A DNA stretch of 64,000 bases from Pseudomonas sp. LBUM920 (GTDB taxonomy: Bacteria; Pseudomonadota; Gammaproteobacteria; Pseudomonadales; Pseudomonadaceae): positions 4,073,501-4,137,500 of the forward strand of contig NZ_CP027762.1 in NCBI RefSeq assembly GCF_003852315.1, given 5' to 3'. Shown here piece after piece: positions 8,645 to 16,809 of this stretch. The notes under the pieces were generated by a model. It saw nothing but the letters and a program-made list of their open reading frames with translations, was not told the origin of the DNA and made no database searches. How positions within the stretch are numbered: position 1 is the stretch's first letter; each line of letters begins with the position of its first letter. A program made the position numbers and the translations under genes.

Positions 8645-9397
8645 TTATCGCGCTGCCTTGGTGGCGGGCGCTGCCGCTTGTTCACGAATGGCACGCTGGG
8701 TATCCAGCACCTTGGCCAACGCGGTTTCAGCTTCAGCGCTTTGCTGCGGCACACGAATCGCGGCCGACACCAGCGTGATCAACTTGGCCATTACCTCGGC
8801 GTCCGTGGCCGGGCGGCCCAGGCTCATGGAGTTCATCAGCAGGCGCAGTTCGGTGCCCGCCATCACCCCGGAAATCGCCTTGAGCGCAAATTGCAGGCGC
8901 ACGCCCAACTCATTGCGGGGCAGGTCCGGCAAGGCCAGTGCGAACGCTTCGAAAAAACGCTGGAACACCGGCTGATAATGAACCTTGAGGTATTCCTGGA
9001 TAAACGGCGATGTGTCGCTGTAAACCCGACCCAGGAAACGAATGAATGAGCGCCCTTCCCCGCTGGCGGGGTCACTGCGCTCCAGGCCCATGGCCGGGGC
9101 GAACAATACGCCAAGCAAGGTATCGCAATCGAGGGGCCCGTCGGATTCGGCTTCGCAGCGCGCAAGCAGTTCCAGGCGCTGCTCGTTGAGCGGCTCCAGG
9201 CGCTGCATCAGCAGGGTTTTCATCAGGGAATCCTTGTCCCCGAAGTGGTAGTTCACGGCGGCCAGGTTCACCTGGGCGCGCTCGGTAATCTGCCGGAGCA
9301 GAACGGCATCGTAGCCGTACTTGATGAAGAGAGCCTCTGTCGCATCCAGCAGTCGAGTCTTGGTAACGTTTGGAGCGCTGAGTTTCTTCGCGACCAT
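8645..9397 (-). CDS. TetR/AcrR-family regulator, PsrA-like
   Basis: A 250-residue repressor-type protein. The N-terminal helix-turn-helix (about residues 10-55) includes ITERAQVNLAAVNYHFGDKDSL, closely resembling PsrA-type regulators that respond to fatty-acyl compounds. The C-terminal ligand domain follows, with an Ala-rich tail. The start at 9397 fits the usual distance to the DNA-binding domain; a longer frame reaches into AT-rich non-coding DNA. It is divergent from the exporter operon at 9755-14384, which it probably controls, and an inverted pair of matching AT-rich sites lies in the shared region. The inducer is unknown. Confidence 0.8.
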   Translation of the reverse strand: MVAKKLSAPNVTKTRLLDATEALFIKYGYDAVLLRQITERAQVNLAAVNYHFGDKDSLMKTLLMQRLEPLNEQRLELLARCEAESDGPLDCDTLLGVLFAPAMGLERSDPASGEGRSFIRFLGRVYSDTSPFIQEYLKVHYQPVFQRFFEAFALALPDLPRNELGVRLQFALKAISGVMAGTELRLLMNSMSLGRPATDAEVMAKLITLVSAAIRVPQQSAEAETALAKVLDTQRAIREQAAAPATKAAR

Positions 9398-9754
9398 AGG
9401 AGTTCCACGGGGGAAATATTGTTTTAAAAAATAATTTGATTTTTTATACCGGGGCAGCCCTTCGAAAGCAAGTACTGACACTGCGCTGTCCATCTAAAAG
9501 CCTGTATAACCGGGACTTCCGCGACTCGCCGAGGGCATCGCAAGTCGCTCGAACGCGTGCGCGATAAATTCGTTTCAAAGGGTAAAACCGCTCTACATCC
9601 ATGGCTGGCGAAGCGCATGGAACGCGGTTACTATTCAAACAATATTTTAAAAACAAGAAATAAAACCAGTCCGTGACGCGTACCAGGCAGCTCCCGAACT
9701 TGTTACAAGGATTTACCGGGCGCAAGCGGCACCGTCGAGACTGCAGGCGTAGTC
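9398..9754. promoter_or_regulatory. Divergent control region with inverted AAACAATATTT sites
   Basis: This 357-base AT-rich region separates the TetR gene from the exporter operon. Near the TetR start is AAATATTGTTT (9414-9424). The exact inverted copy AAACAATATTT lies at 9637-9647 near the exporter side. Each is followed by an A-run. They are candidate operators for the TetR protein, giving autoregulation and exporter control. No other gene is seen here. Confidence 0.45.
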
Positions 9755-10462
9755 ATGATGACAGATACCCCCGCGCACCCAGGCTTGATTTCCCTGCAAG
9801 GCATCGGCAAACGCTATCAGCTTGCCGGCCAGGAACTGACCATCCTCAATGATGTGTGCCTGTCCATCGCCAGCGGCGACAGTTGCGGCATTCTCGGCGC
9901 CTCCGGCTCCGGCAAAAGTACCCTGCTCAATATCCTCGGCCTGCTGGATTTGCCCAACTGCGGCCAATACCGCTTTGCCGGCCACGATATTTTCAGCGCC
10001 AGCCCCGATGAGCTGGCGGCGATCCGCAACCAGCAGATCGGTTTCGTGTTCCAGAGCTTTAACCTGCTGCCGCGCCTCAGTGCCCTGGACAACGTCGCCC
10101 TGCCCTTGAGTTACCGTGGCGTGTCGCGCCACGAGTCGGTGGAACAGGCATTGCGCATGCTGGAACAGGTCGGCCTGGCCGAGCGCGCCCACCACCGCCC
10201 CGCCGACCTCTCCGGCGGCCAGCGTCAACGCGTGGCGATTGCGCGTGCGCTGGTTGGCAAACCCTCGGTGATTCTTGCCGACGAACCCACCGGCAACCTC
10301 GACAGCACCACGGCCCAGGAGATCATGGATCTGCTTCTGGGCCTCAACCGCGAACAGCAAGTGACGCTGATCATCGTCACCCATGACCCGCATATCGCCG
10401 AGCGCCTGGAGCGCAAGATCCTGGTACGCAATGGCGTGGTGCATGAGGCCGGGCGCCTATGA
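9755..10462 (+). CDS. ABC exporter ATP-binding subunit (MacB/LolD type)
   Basis: A 235-residue nucleotide-binding subunit that powers the exporter encoded by the next three genes. Visible are Walker A GASGSGKSTLL (about residue 47), the Q-loop in GFVFQSFNLLPR, the signature LSGGQRQRVAIARAL, Walker B VILADEPTGNLD and the switch His of VTHDP. This is the MacB/LolD subfamily. In typical MacB the ATPase is fused to the permease; here they are separate genes that overlap by 4 bases (ATGA), which implies coupled translation. Two ATGs (9755, 9758) are possible starts. Confidence 0.9.
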   Translation: MMTDTPAHPGLISLQGIGKRYQLAGQELTILNDVCLSIASGDSCGILGASGSGKSTLLNILGLLDLPNCGQYRFAGHDIFSASPDELAAIRNQQIGFVFQSFNLLPRLSALDNVALPLSYRGVSRHESVEQALRMLEQVGLAERAHHRPADLSGGQRQRVAIARALVGKPSVILADEPTGNLDSTTAQEIMDLLLGLNREQQVTLIIVTHDPHIAERLERKILVRNGVVHEAGRL

Positions 10463-11658
10463 GCTTGCGGGTCGAGCAGAGCCTGAGCCAACTGCTGCAC
10501 GAAGCGTTTGTGAGCCTGCGCACCCTGGGCAAGCGCTCGGTCCTGGCGCTGCTGGGCATCGTCATCGGCAGCTCATCGGTGGTGGCCTTGATCAATATCG
10601 GCCATAACGCGGCGGTGGATGCCGCGATGATCTTCAAGGACATGGGCACCGACACCCTGGTTGCCCAGTTTCCGCCCAAAGGCAACAGCAGCGCGCCGAT
10701 GCGCGCCAGCCTCGACCTTGAGGCCGTGCGCGACACCGTGCCCGGCATTGCCCATATCGGCGCCCTCAGCGTGTTCGGTGGGCCGATCGTGTTCCACGGC
10801 CGCACGGCTAACGCCAACCTGGTCGGCACCACAGCCGATATCAAGGACGCCATGCGCCTGGTGGTGCGCGACGGGCGCTTTCTTTCGCCCTTCGACGCCA
10901 GTGAAACCTACGCCGTGATCGGCGACCAGCTCGCTCAGGCTCTGGGTATGCCGGGTGATCCGCTGAAACCGGGCGACCGCATACGCATCAACGACTACCT
11001 GTTCCTGGTAGTGGGCATCCTGCACAACCAGGCCCGCGCCATGCTCATGCCGGTGCAGGCCAACGAATCGCTGTTCATCCCCGCCGAAGGCATGCGCCGC
11101 ATCTACCCGACCCCGCAAATCGGCAACGTGATTATCCGCGCCACGCCGGGCCAGGACATGGAGCGCATCGCCCGCGACGCCTCCAGCGCCTTGAAACGCC
11201 AACTCACCGGCCACGATGTCGACATCCAGGTGCCCCAGCAAATGATCGATGGCATGACCCGGCAAAGCCGCACGTTCGCCTATTTGTTGCTGGCGCTGGG
11301 TGCGATCTCGCTGGTAGGCGGCGGCGTCGGTGTGATGAACGTGATGCTGATGAATGTCTCGGAGCGCCGCCGTGAGATTGGTATTCGCATGGCCCTGGGC
11401 GCGCGTCAGCGTGACATCCGCAACCTGTTCCTGCTCGAAGCCGTGACCCTGACGGCCGTCGGCGCACTGTGCGGCGCCGTGCTGGGCATGAGCGCCGCCT
11501 GGCTCTATGCCTGGCTGTCGGGCTGGGCGTTTGCCCTGGCCGCGGCCGCCCTGCCCCTTGGGGTGGGCAGTACGTTGCTGGTGGGCTTGTTCTTTGGCAT
11601 CTACCCAGCGGTGTCCGCCTCGCGGCTGCAGCCGGTGGAGGCCTTGCGTGATGAATAA
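10459..11658 (+). CDS. ABC exporter permease (MacB-type, FtsX fold)
   Basis: A 399-residue inner-membrane subunit. An N-terminal membrane segment (about 30-50, LGKRSVLALLGIVIGSSSVVALINIG) is followed by a periplasmic MacB_PCD domain (about 55-240) and three C-terminal membrane segments of the FtsX domain (from about 270, AYLLLALGAISLVGGGVGVMN). The motif ERRREIGIRMALGARQRDIRNLFLLEA is the family's coupling region. It works by pumping substrate from the periplasm through TolC (mechanotransmission). It overlaps both neighbours by a few bases, so the four genes are one operon. The substrate is not known. Confidence 0.9.
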   Translation: MSLRVEQSLSQLLHEAFVSLRTLGKRSVLALLGIVIGSSSVVALINIGHNAAVDAAMIFKDMGTDTLVAQFPPKGNSSAPMRASLDLEAVRDTVPGIAHIGALSVFGGPIVFHGRTANANLVGTTADIKDAMRLVVRDGRFLSPFDASETYAVIGDQLAQALGMPGDPLKPGDRIRINDYLFLVVGILHNQARAMLMPVQANESLFIPAEGMRRIYPTPQIGNVIIRATPGQDMERIARDASSALKRQLTGHDVDIQVPQQMIDGMTRQSRTFAYLLLALGAISLVGGGVGVMNVMLMNVSERRREIGIRMALGARQRDIRNLFLLEAVTLTAVGALCGAVLGMSAAWLYAWLSGWAFALAAAALPLGVGSTLLVGLFFGIYPAVSASRLQPVEALRDE

Positions 11659-13138
11659 ATGGCCGCTGTTACTGGTGATGGCAAGCCTGCAGGCGATGGC
11701 TGGCGACGTGGTGATCAACCCGTCCGCGCCCAGCAGCACCCGCACAGGCTACGAGCGCGGCGTGTCGTTGAATGCCCAAGTCACCACCCTGACCCTGGGT
11801 GATGCGGTGTACCTGGGCTTGCGCAACAACCCGGCAATCCGCAGCGCGTACCTGCAACGGGTGGCGCAGAAGTTCGACCTGCGCGTGGCCGAAGATGTGT
11901 TCAACCCCAAGCTCACGCTCAACAGTTATTACCGCCAAAGTCGCGGCACCGCCGATAACTCACGCAACGCCAACCTGGCCCCGAACGCCACCTTGCTCGG
12001 CGAATACGGCACGCGGCTGAGCATGGCCTGGACCCAACAACTGAACAACGCCGATCGCGCCGGCCGCTATCGCAGTGACGGCCTCGACCTGGCGCTCATC
12101 CAGCCGCTGGCGCGCGGCGCCGGTTGGGACGCCACCACCGCGCCGCTGCGCCTGTCGCGCCTGTCGGAACAGGCCAACCGGCTCAACCTCAAGGCTACCG
12201 TGGCGCAGACCATCAGCCAGATCATCGCCACGTACCGCGAACTGCTGCGTGCCCAGGAGCAGTTGAGCATCGTCCAGGATGCGCTCAAACGCTCCAACAC
12301 GTTGCTGGAGGTGAACAAGGCATTGATCAGCGCAGGCCGCATGGCCGAGTTCGAAATCGTGCAGACCGAAGCTGACATCGCCACCCAACAACTCGGCGTC
12401 GAAGAAGCGCAGAACCAGCTCGATACAAGCCGCCTGGCCCTGCTGCGCCTGTTGGCGCTGGACCTGTCGACGCCCATCCGCGCCAGCGAGGCGCTGGAGG
12501 CCAGGCCGATGACAATCGACAAGCGCCAGGCCTTCAACCTGGCGCAGACCCAGCAGCCGGAATACCTCGCCGCCCTGCTGGGCAGCCAACAGGCCGACCT
12601 CAACCTGGTGATCGCCAAGGATTCCGGGCGCTGGCAGGTCGACCTGGTGGCCGGGGCCAACCAGATCCGCGATGCCTACAGCAACAACGACAACGGCAAT
12701 GGCAACGGCAACAACCGCACGTGGAACAGCTACGCTGGCGTGCAGGTGCAAATCCCTATCGGTGACATCAGCACGCGACAGGCCGAGGTGCGCGCGCGGG
12801 TCAACGTCGAGGACCAGCAGATCCGTATCACCGATGCGCGTCAGGAGCTGGAACGCAATGTCAACGACGTGGTGCGCGACCTCGGCACACGCTGGCGCCA
12901 ATATGAAATCTCCCAGCGCGCTGTCGAGCTGTCGCGGCGCAAGATCGAAATCGAGCGGGAAAAACTCAGTGCCGGGCGCTCCACCAACTTTCAGGTGTTG
13001 AGTTTCGAGACCGACCTGCGCAACGCCGAGAACGCCCAGCTCAATGCGCTGATCGCTTATTTGAACGCCCAGACCCAGCTCGACCTGACGCTGGGCATGA
13101 CGCTGGAAAGTTGGGAAATCGCCCTCAATGACTACTGA
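11651..13138 (+). CDS. TolC-family outer-membrane efflux protein
   Basis: A 495-residue protein with a signal peptide (MNKWPLLLVMASLQAMAG) and two repeats of the long-helix outer-membrane efflux domain, rich in Gln/Ala/Leu heptads (for example QTISQIIATYRELLRAQEQLSIVQDALKRSNTLLEVN). It has no lipobox, unlike the NodT-type protein at 43336-44787. The ATG at 11651 overlaps the permease stop and begins exactly at the signal peptide, so a longer frame from 11507 is rejected. A short Asn/Gly-rich stretch (NNDNGNGNGNN, about 340) may be an external loop. It supplies the channel of the exporter. Confidence 0.88.
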   Translation: MNKWPLLLVMASLQAMAGDVVINPSAPSSTRTGYERGVSLNAQVTTLTLGDAVYLGLRNNPAIRSAYLQRVAQKFDLRVAEDVFNPKLTLNSYYRQSRGTADNSRNANLAPNATLLGEYGTRLSMAWTQQLNNADRAGRYRSDGLDLALIQPLARGAGWDATTAPLRLSRLSEQANRLNLKATVAQTISQIIATYRELLRAQEQLSIVQDALKRSNTLLEVNKALISAGRMAEFEIVQTEADIATQQLGVEEAQNQLDTSRLALLRLLALDLSTPIRASEALEARPMTIDKRQAFNLAQTQQPEYLAALLGSQQADLNLVIAKDSGRWQVDLVAGANQIRDAYSNNDNGNGNGNNRTWNSYAGVQVQIPIGDISTRQAEVRARVNVEDQQIRITDARQELERNVNDVVRDLGTRWRQYEISQRAVELSRRKIEIEREKLSAGRSTNFQVLSFETDLRNAENAQLNALIAYLNAQTQLDLTLGMTLESWEIALNDY

Positions 13139-14384
13139 TAAAAAACGCCTGCTCGGCGCTGTATTGGCCGTGCTGCTGACCGGCACAGGTATTGCCGTGC
13201 TCAGCCATCGCAGTGACGCCGGGCAAACCCGGACGGCCGAGCAATGGCTGGCGGTAAAACCCGACGCACTCGTGCACCAGATCGGCCTGGTGGGCAAGAT
13301 CGAACCCGAGTCCACCGTCACCCTGACAGCGCCGTTCGACGGCAACGTGCTGGACAACCTGGTCGAGCAAGGCCAGCGCGTCGACGCCGGCCAGGTGCTG
13401 TTGCGCATGGACCCGGCCACCCTCGAGGTGCAGCTGCGCGACGCATTGTCGGCCCAGCTCAAGGCCCGGCGCACCGTGCAAGAGATGCAAGACTGGGACA
13501 GCAGCCCCGCCGTCAGCCGTGCGCGCCGCAGCCTGCGCACCGCCGAAATGACCGCCGGCAACACCCAGCGCAAACTCACCGAAAGCGAAAACCTGTTCAA
13601 GCGCGGCATCATTCCGCGCAACGAACTGGACGACCTCAAACAGCAGACTCAGCAGCAGCAACTGGACCTCGCCTCCGCCCGCAGTGAACTGCAGCAGGCG
13701 CAGGGCCAGGGCCAGGGCGAATACAAGCAGATCGCCGACATGGAACTGACCAACGCCACGGTCAAGTACGACGCCCTGCACAAACTGCTCGATGGCAAGG
13801 AGGTCAAGGCGCCGTTCTCCGGCATCGTGGTGCCCGCCCCCGGCAGCACTACGTCGACGCCAGGCGGTGGCAACAGTAACGCGCCGGTGCAGGCCGGCAG
13901 CAAAGTCAGCCAGGGCCAGGTGCTGTTCGGCCTGGCGAACATCGAACGGCTGAAAATCGTGGCCAAGGTGTCGGAGCTGGACATCAACCAGCTGCACCAG
14001 GGCCAGGCGGTGGAAGTGATGGGCGATGGCTTCGACGGGGAGCGGCTGATCGGCTCGGTGAGTGTGGTCAGCGGCTTGGCGATTGCCAGCGACAGCCAGG
14101 GCAGCGCGCAATTTCCAGTGACCTTGTCGATTCCCAAGCTGACGCCGCAGCAACTGCAGCGCGTGCGGCTGGGGATGAGTGCGCGATTGACCATTGTCAC
14201 CTACAACAATGAGCAGGCGATTGTGGTGCCGAGCCAGGCGATCAACCGCGCTGACATGACCGTGGAGTACCGCGCGACGATGGACCAACCGGTGGAGCGG
14301 GTGAAGGTCACCACCGGGCAGTCGACCGCGCAGGGGGTGGAAGTGTTTGGCCTCAAGCCTGGTTTCGTGAAGATTGGAAGTTGA
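13128..14384 (+). CDS. Periplasmic adaptor (HlyD/MacA-like membrane fusion protein)
   Basis: A 418-residue adaptor with an N-terminal membrane anchor (LLGAVLAVLLTGTGIAVL), a lipoyl-type domain split around a coiled-coil hairpin (about residues 100-210, with QQTQQQQLDLASARSELQQAQ), and barrel domains after it. It bridges the inner-membrane permease and the TolC channel. The start overlaps the previous stop by 11 bases. Placing the adaptor last in the operon is uncommon, since macA usually precedes macB. A Ser/Thr/Gly-rich insert (PGSTTSTPGGGNSN) interrupts the second lipoyl half. Confidence 0.88.
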   Translation: MTTDKKRLLGAVLAVLLTGTGIAVLSHRSDAGQTRTAEQWLAVKPDALVHQIGLVGKIEPESTVTLTAPFDGNVLDNLVEQGQRVDAGQVLLRMDPATLEVQLRDALSAQLKARRTVQEMQDWDSSPAVSRARRSLRTAEMTAGNTQRKLTESENLFKRGIIPRNELDDLKQQTQQQQLDLASARSELQQAQGQGQGEYKQIADMELTNATVKYDALHKLLDGKEVKAPFSGIVVPAPGSTTSTPGGGNSNAPVQAGSKVSQGQVLFGLANIERLKIVAKVSELDINQLHQGQAVEVMGDGFDGERLIGSVSVVSGLAIASDSQGSAQFPVTLSIPKLTPQQLQRVRLGMSARLTIVTYNNEQAIVVPSQAINRADMTVEYRATMDQPVERVKVTTGQSTAQGVEVFGLKPGFVKIGS

Positions 14385-14400
14385 AACGCCGATCAACTGT

Positions 14401-14499
14401 GAGAGTGGGCTTGTCGGATCGCCGCACCGCTGCGATGGCATCAACGGCTTATGCCTGATGCACCGAGTTGCCTGCATCGCAGGCAAGCCCGTTCCCACA
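14401..14499. repeat. REP-type inverted repeat
   Basis: A diverged REP pair: AGTGGGCTTGTCGGATCGCC on the left and GCAGGCAAGCCCGTTCCCAC on the right, with imperfect pairing between them. It stands directly downstream of the exporter operon. Confidence 0.75.
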
Positions 14500-14542
14500 A
14501 AAAGGCAGAGCACCGCGGTGTGGTAGAAGCACTCGGTTGAAC

Positions 14543-14632
14543 TGTGGGAGCGGGCTTGCTCGCGAAGGCGGTGGGTCAGCCCGCTCTTGTGCAACTGACA
14601 CACCGCCTTCGCGAACAAGCCCGCTCCCACAT
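14543..14632. repeat. REPIN abutting the stop of the next gene
   Basis: An inverted pair of TGTGGGAGCGGGCTTGC cores, nearly perfect, with GCGAAGGCGGTG / CACCGCCTTCGC continuing the stem. Its right end touches the stop codon of the minus-strand FAD/NAD(P) gene at 14632, so it would form the 3' end of that long operon's transcript. Confidence 0.9.
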
Positions 14633-16026
14633 TAGATATTTGTCAGCTTCAACGCCAACGCCTTGGCCTGAATCGCCACGTCGGTCACCGCCGTGCTTTC
14701 CCACCACATCCCGCGCAACGGCGGGCCCATGGCGAACAGGCGCCGGCTGACAGTGCCCTCAGCATCCACCACAGCGCCCGACACATCCGCCGCAATCCCC
14801 AACGCCAAAGGCCCGGGCTGGATCAACCCACGCTTGAGCAACTGCTGGGGCAACGGCCGGGCCACTCGGCGCCAGTCGTACTCAATGCCACTGGAATTGA
14901 TCAACGCCGCCCCCGGCACGTGCGTCACCTCCTGCTCGCCGCGACGACGCAAGCGGACAGTCACGCCGCCGTCCGAGGCCACCACGCCCTTGAACGACGC
15001 TGCGTGAACCCGCAACCGCCCTTCGTCCTGCAACCGTGCCACCAATTGCGCGCTCAACGGCGGCGAACGGTGATGATGACTTTCCCACCACGGCCGTACA
15101 TGGCGCACGAACTGGCGTTTTTCGACGTCGCTGGCCTGGCTCCACAAACGGGCAACATGCGCACGCACGGTGTCCAGCGGCGCCTGCCAATCGATGCCTT
15201 GCTGCAGCGCGCTGCGGCATTGGCGGCGCACTTCGCGCAGCAGTTGCCTGGGGCTGCGCAGGCGATGGTCCTCGGCGAGAAAATCCACCCAGCCCGGCGG
15301 CTGCCGCCGTACATGCGGCAGCAGCCCGTGGCGCGAAAAAATCTCGATCGGGCCTCGATGGCCTGCCTGCTCCAGCGACACCACGGCATCCACCATGGTC
15401 AGCCCGGAGCCGATGATCAGTACCGTCGATTGCGGGTCGATCAGGGTCATCGCCTGCACATCCCACGGGTCCACGGCTGCCGCGTTCAAGCCGCTGGAGT
15501 CGGTCTGCGGCGTACGCGCTGCGGGAAACATGCCGGTGGCCAATACCGCGAAAGCGCCGCACAGTTGCTGGCCGTTATCGAGTGTCAGCACTGTGGACCT
15601 TTCATCCACGTGCAGGTCGATGACCTCGCCACGCACATGCTCCACCGTCGCAGCCGACAACGCCTTGGCTTCGGCCAGCCGCTGCTGCGCGTACAGCCCG
15701 AAGATCCCGCGCGGCGGAAACAGCTCACTGATCGGCACGGCTTGCTGGTGCGCCTGCGGCCACCCACCGGCGCCGATGTAGTCGGTGAGCCATTGGGTCA
15801 GGTCGTCGGCGTTGTCCGGGTCGACGCTCATGCGCGCGGCGTTGCCGTTCAAGGTGTGGCCCAGTTCGACCGCGCTGTACGCCTCGCCACGGCCCAGCTC
15901 GGCGCGTGGTTCGATCACCAGGATGCGGCGCTGCCCGGGCAGGCGCAGCAATTGCACGGCCAACATCGTGCCGCTCAGGCCGCCGCCGATGATCAAGACA
16001 TCAGCGTTGCGGATGGATTCAGTCAT
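14632..16026 (-). CDS. FAD/NAD(P)-binding oxidoreductase-like protein
   Basis: A 464-residue flavoprotein. The N-terminal FAD Rossmann motif is VLIIGGGLSGTMLAVQLL (about 10-27). GAEY-type contact GRGEAYSAVELGHTLNGNAARMSVD follows, and a second dinucleotide motif STVLIIGSGLTMVDAVVSL lies at about 195-215. The family (NAD_binding_9-like) includes poorly characterised partners of monooxygenases. It is the last gene of the operon that begins near 24861. The ATG at 16026 or the one 6 bases upstream could start it; AAGGG stands 10 and 4 bases away respectively. It might supply electrons or oxidise an intermediate; the reaction is unknown. Confidence 0.75.
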   Translation of the reverse strand: MTESIRNADVLIIGGGLSGTMLAVQLLRLPGQRRILVIEPRAELGRGEAYSAVELGHTLNGNAARMSVDPDNADDLTQWLTDYIGAGGWPQAHQQAVPISELFPPRGIFGLYAQQRLAEAKALSAATVEHVRGEVIDLHVDERSTVLTLDNGQQLCGAFAVLATGMFPAARTPQTDSSGLNAAAVDPWDVQAMTLIDPQSTVLIIGSGLTMVDAVVSLEQAGHRGPIEIFSRHGLLPHVRRQPPGWVDFLAEDHRLRSPRQLLREVRRQCRSALQQGIDWQAPLDTVRAHVARLWSQASDVEKRQFVRHVRPWWESHHHRSPPLSAQLVARLQDEGRLRVHAASFKGVVASDGGVTVRLRRRGEQEVTHVPGAALINSSGIEYDWRRVARPLPQQLLKRGLIQPGPLALGIAADVSGAVVDAEGTVSRRLFAMGPPLRGMWWESTAVTDVAIQAKALALKLTNI

Positions 16027-16038
16027 GCACATTCGCCC

Positions 16039-16806
16039 TTACTGTTTACCCAGATAAATATCATGCAAATCGCCGCGCGCCCGCAGTTCAGCGGCGCTGC
16101 CGCCCAAGACCATCCGCCCAGTATCCAGCACGTAGCCCTGGGACGCATAGGTGAGCGCGACGTTGATGTTCTGCTCGGCGATCAAAAAGCTCACCTGCTG
16201 CTCACGGTTGAGCTGGGCGATGATCGCGAAGATTTCCTGCACGATCATCGGCGCCAGGCCCATCGACGGCTCATCGAGCAGCACCAGGGCGGGCCGCGTC
16301 ATCAACGCGCGGCCGATGGCGACCATCTGCTGCTCGCCGCCGGAAGTCAGCCCGGCACGGGTGTGACGCTTGGTCTTGAGGCGTGGAAACCAGGCATAGA
16401 TGCGTTCCAGGTCATGCTCCATGGCCTTGCGGCTCAAGCGCCGCACAAAGCCGCCGCTGCGCAGATTGTCTTCGACCGTCAGTTGGCCGAACACGTGCCG
16501 GCCCTCCAACACGTGGACCATGCCTTCACGCACGCGCTGGCTGGGGTCGATGCCGGCAAGGTCGCGGCCGGCGTATTCGATCACGCCCCGGCTGACCTCG
16601 GCCCGTTCGGCACGCACCAGCCCCGAGATCGCCTTGAGCGTGGTGCTTTTGCCCGCGCCATTGGCGCCGAGCAAGGCAACGATGGCGCCCTTGGGCACGC
16701 TCAAGGACACCCCGGCCACCGCCAGGATTGCGCCGTCATAGATCACTTCGATGTCATCGACCGTCAACAGCGCTTGGCTGGCGGACTCGGCGGCGGGTTG
16801 GCTCAT
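16039..16806 (-). CDS. Branched-chain-type ABC importer ATPase (LivF-like)
   Basis: A 255-residue ATPase of the hydrophobic amino acid uptake family. Walker A is GANGAGKSTT, the signature region is GLTSGGEQQMVAIGRALM and Walker B is LVLLDEPSMGLAP. It pairs with the LivG-like ATPase at 20108-20878 to drive the importer. It follows the binding-protein gene by only 3 bases. In this operon the LivF gene is placed after the binding protein rather than directly after LivG. Confidence 0.9.
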   Translation of the reverse strand: MSQPAAESASQALLTVDDIEVIYDGAILAVAGVSLSVPKGAIVALLGANGAGKSTTLKAISGLVRAERAEVSRGVIEYAGRDLAGIDPSQRVREGMVHVLEGRHVFGQLTVEDNLRSGGFVRRLSRKAMEHDLERIYAWFPRLKTKRHTRAGLTSGGEQQMVAIGRALMTRPALVLLDEPSMGLAPMIVQEIFAIIAQLNREQQVSFLIAEQNINVALTYASQGYVLDTGRMVLGGSAAELRARGDLHDIYLGKQ

Positions 16807-16809
16807 GAG

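Noticed and set aside
8508..8975. Plus-strand 155-codon ORF starting in the candidate sRNA
   Set aside because: It runs antisense through the TetR gene, across the terminator, and has no ribosome site or domain.
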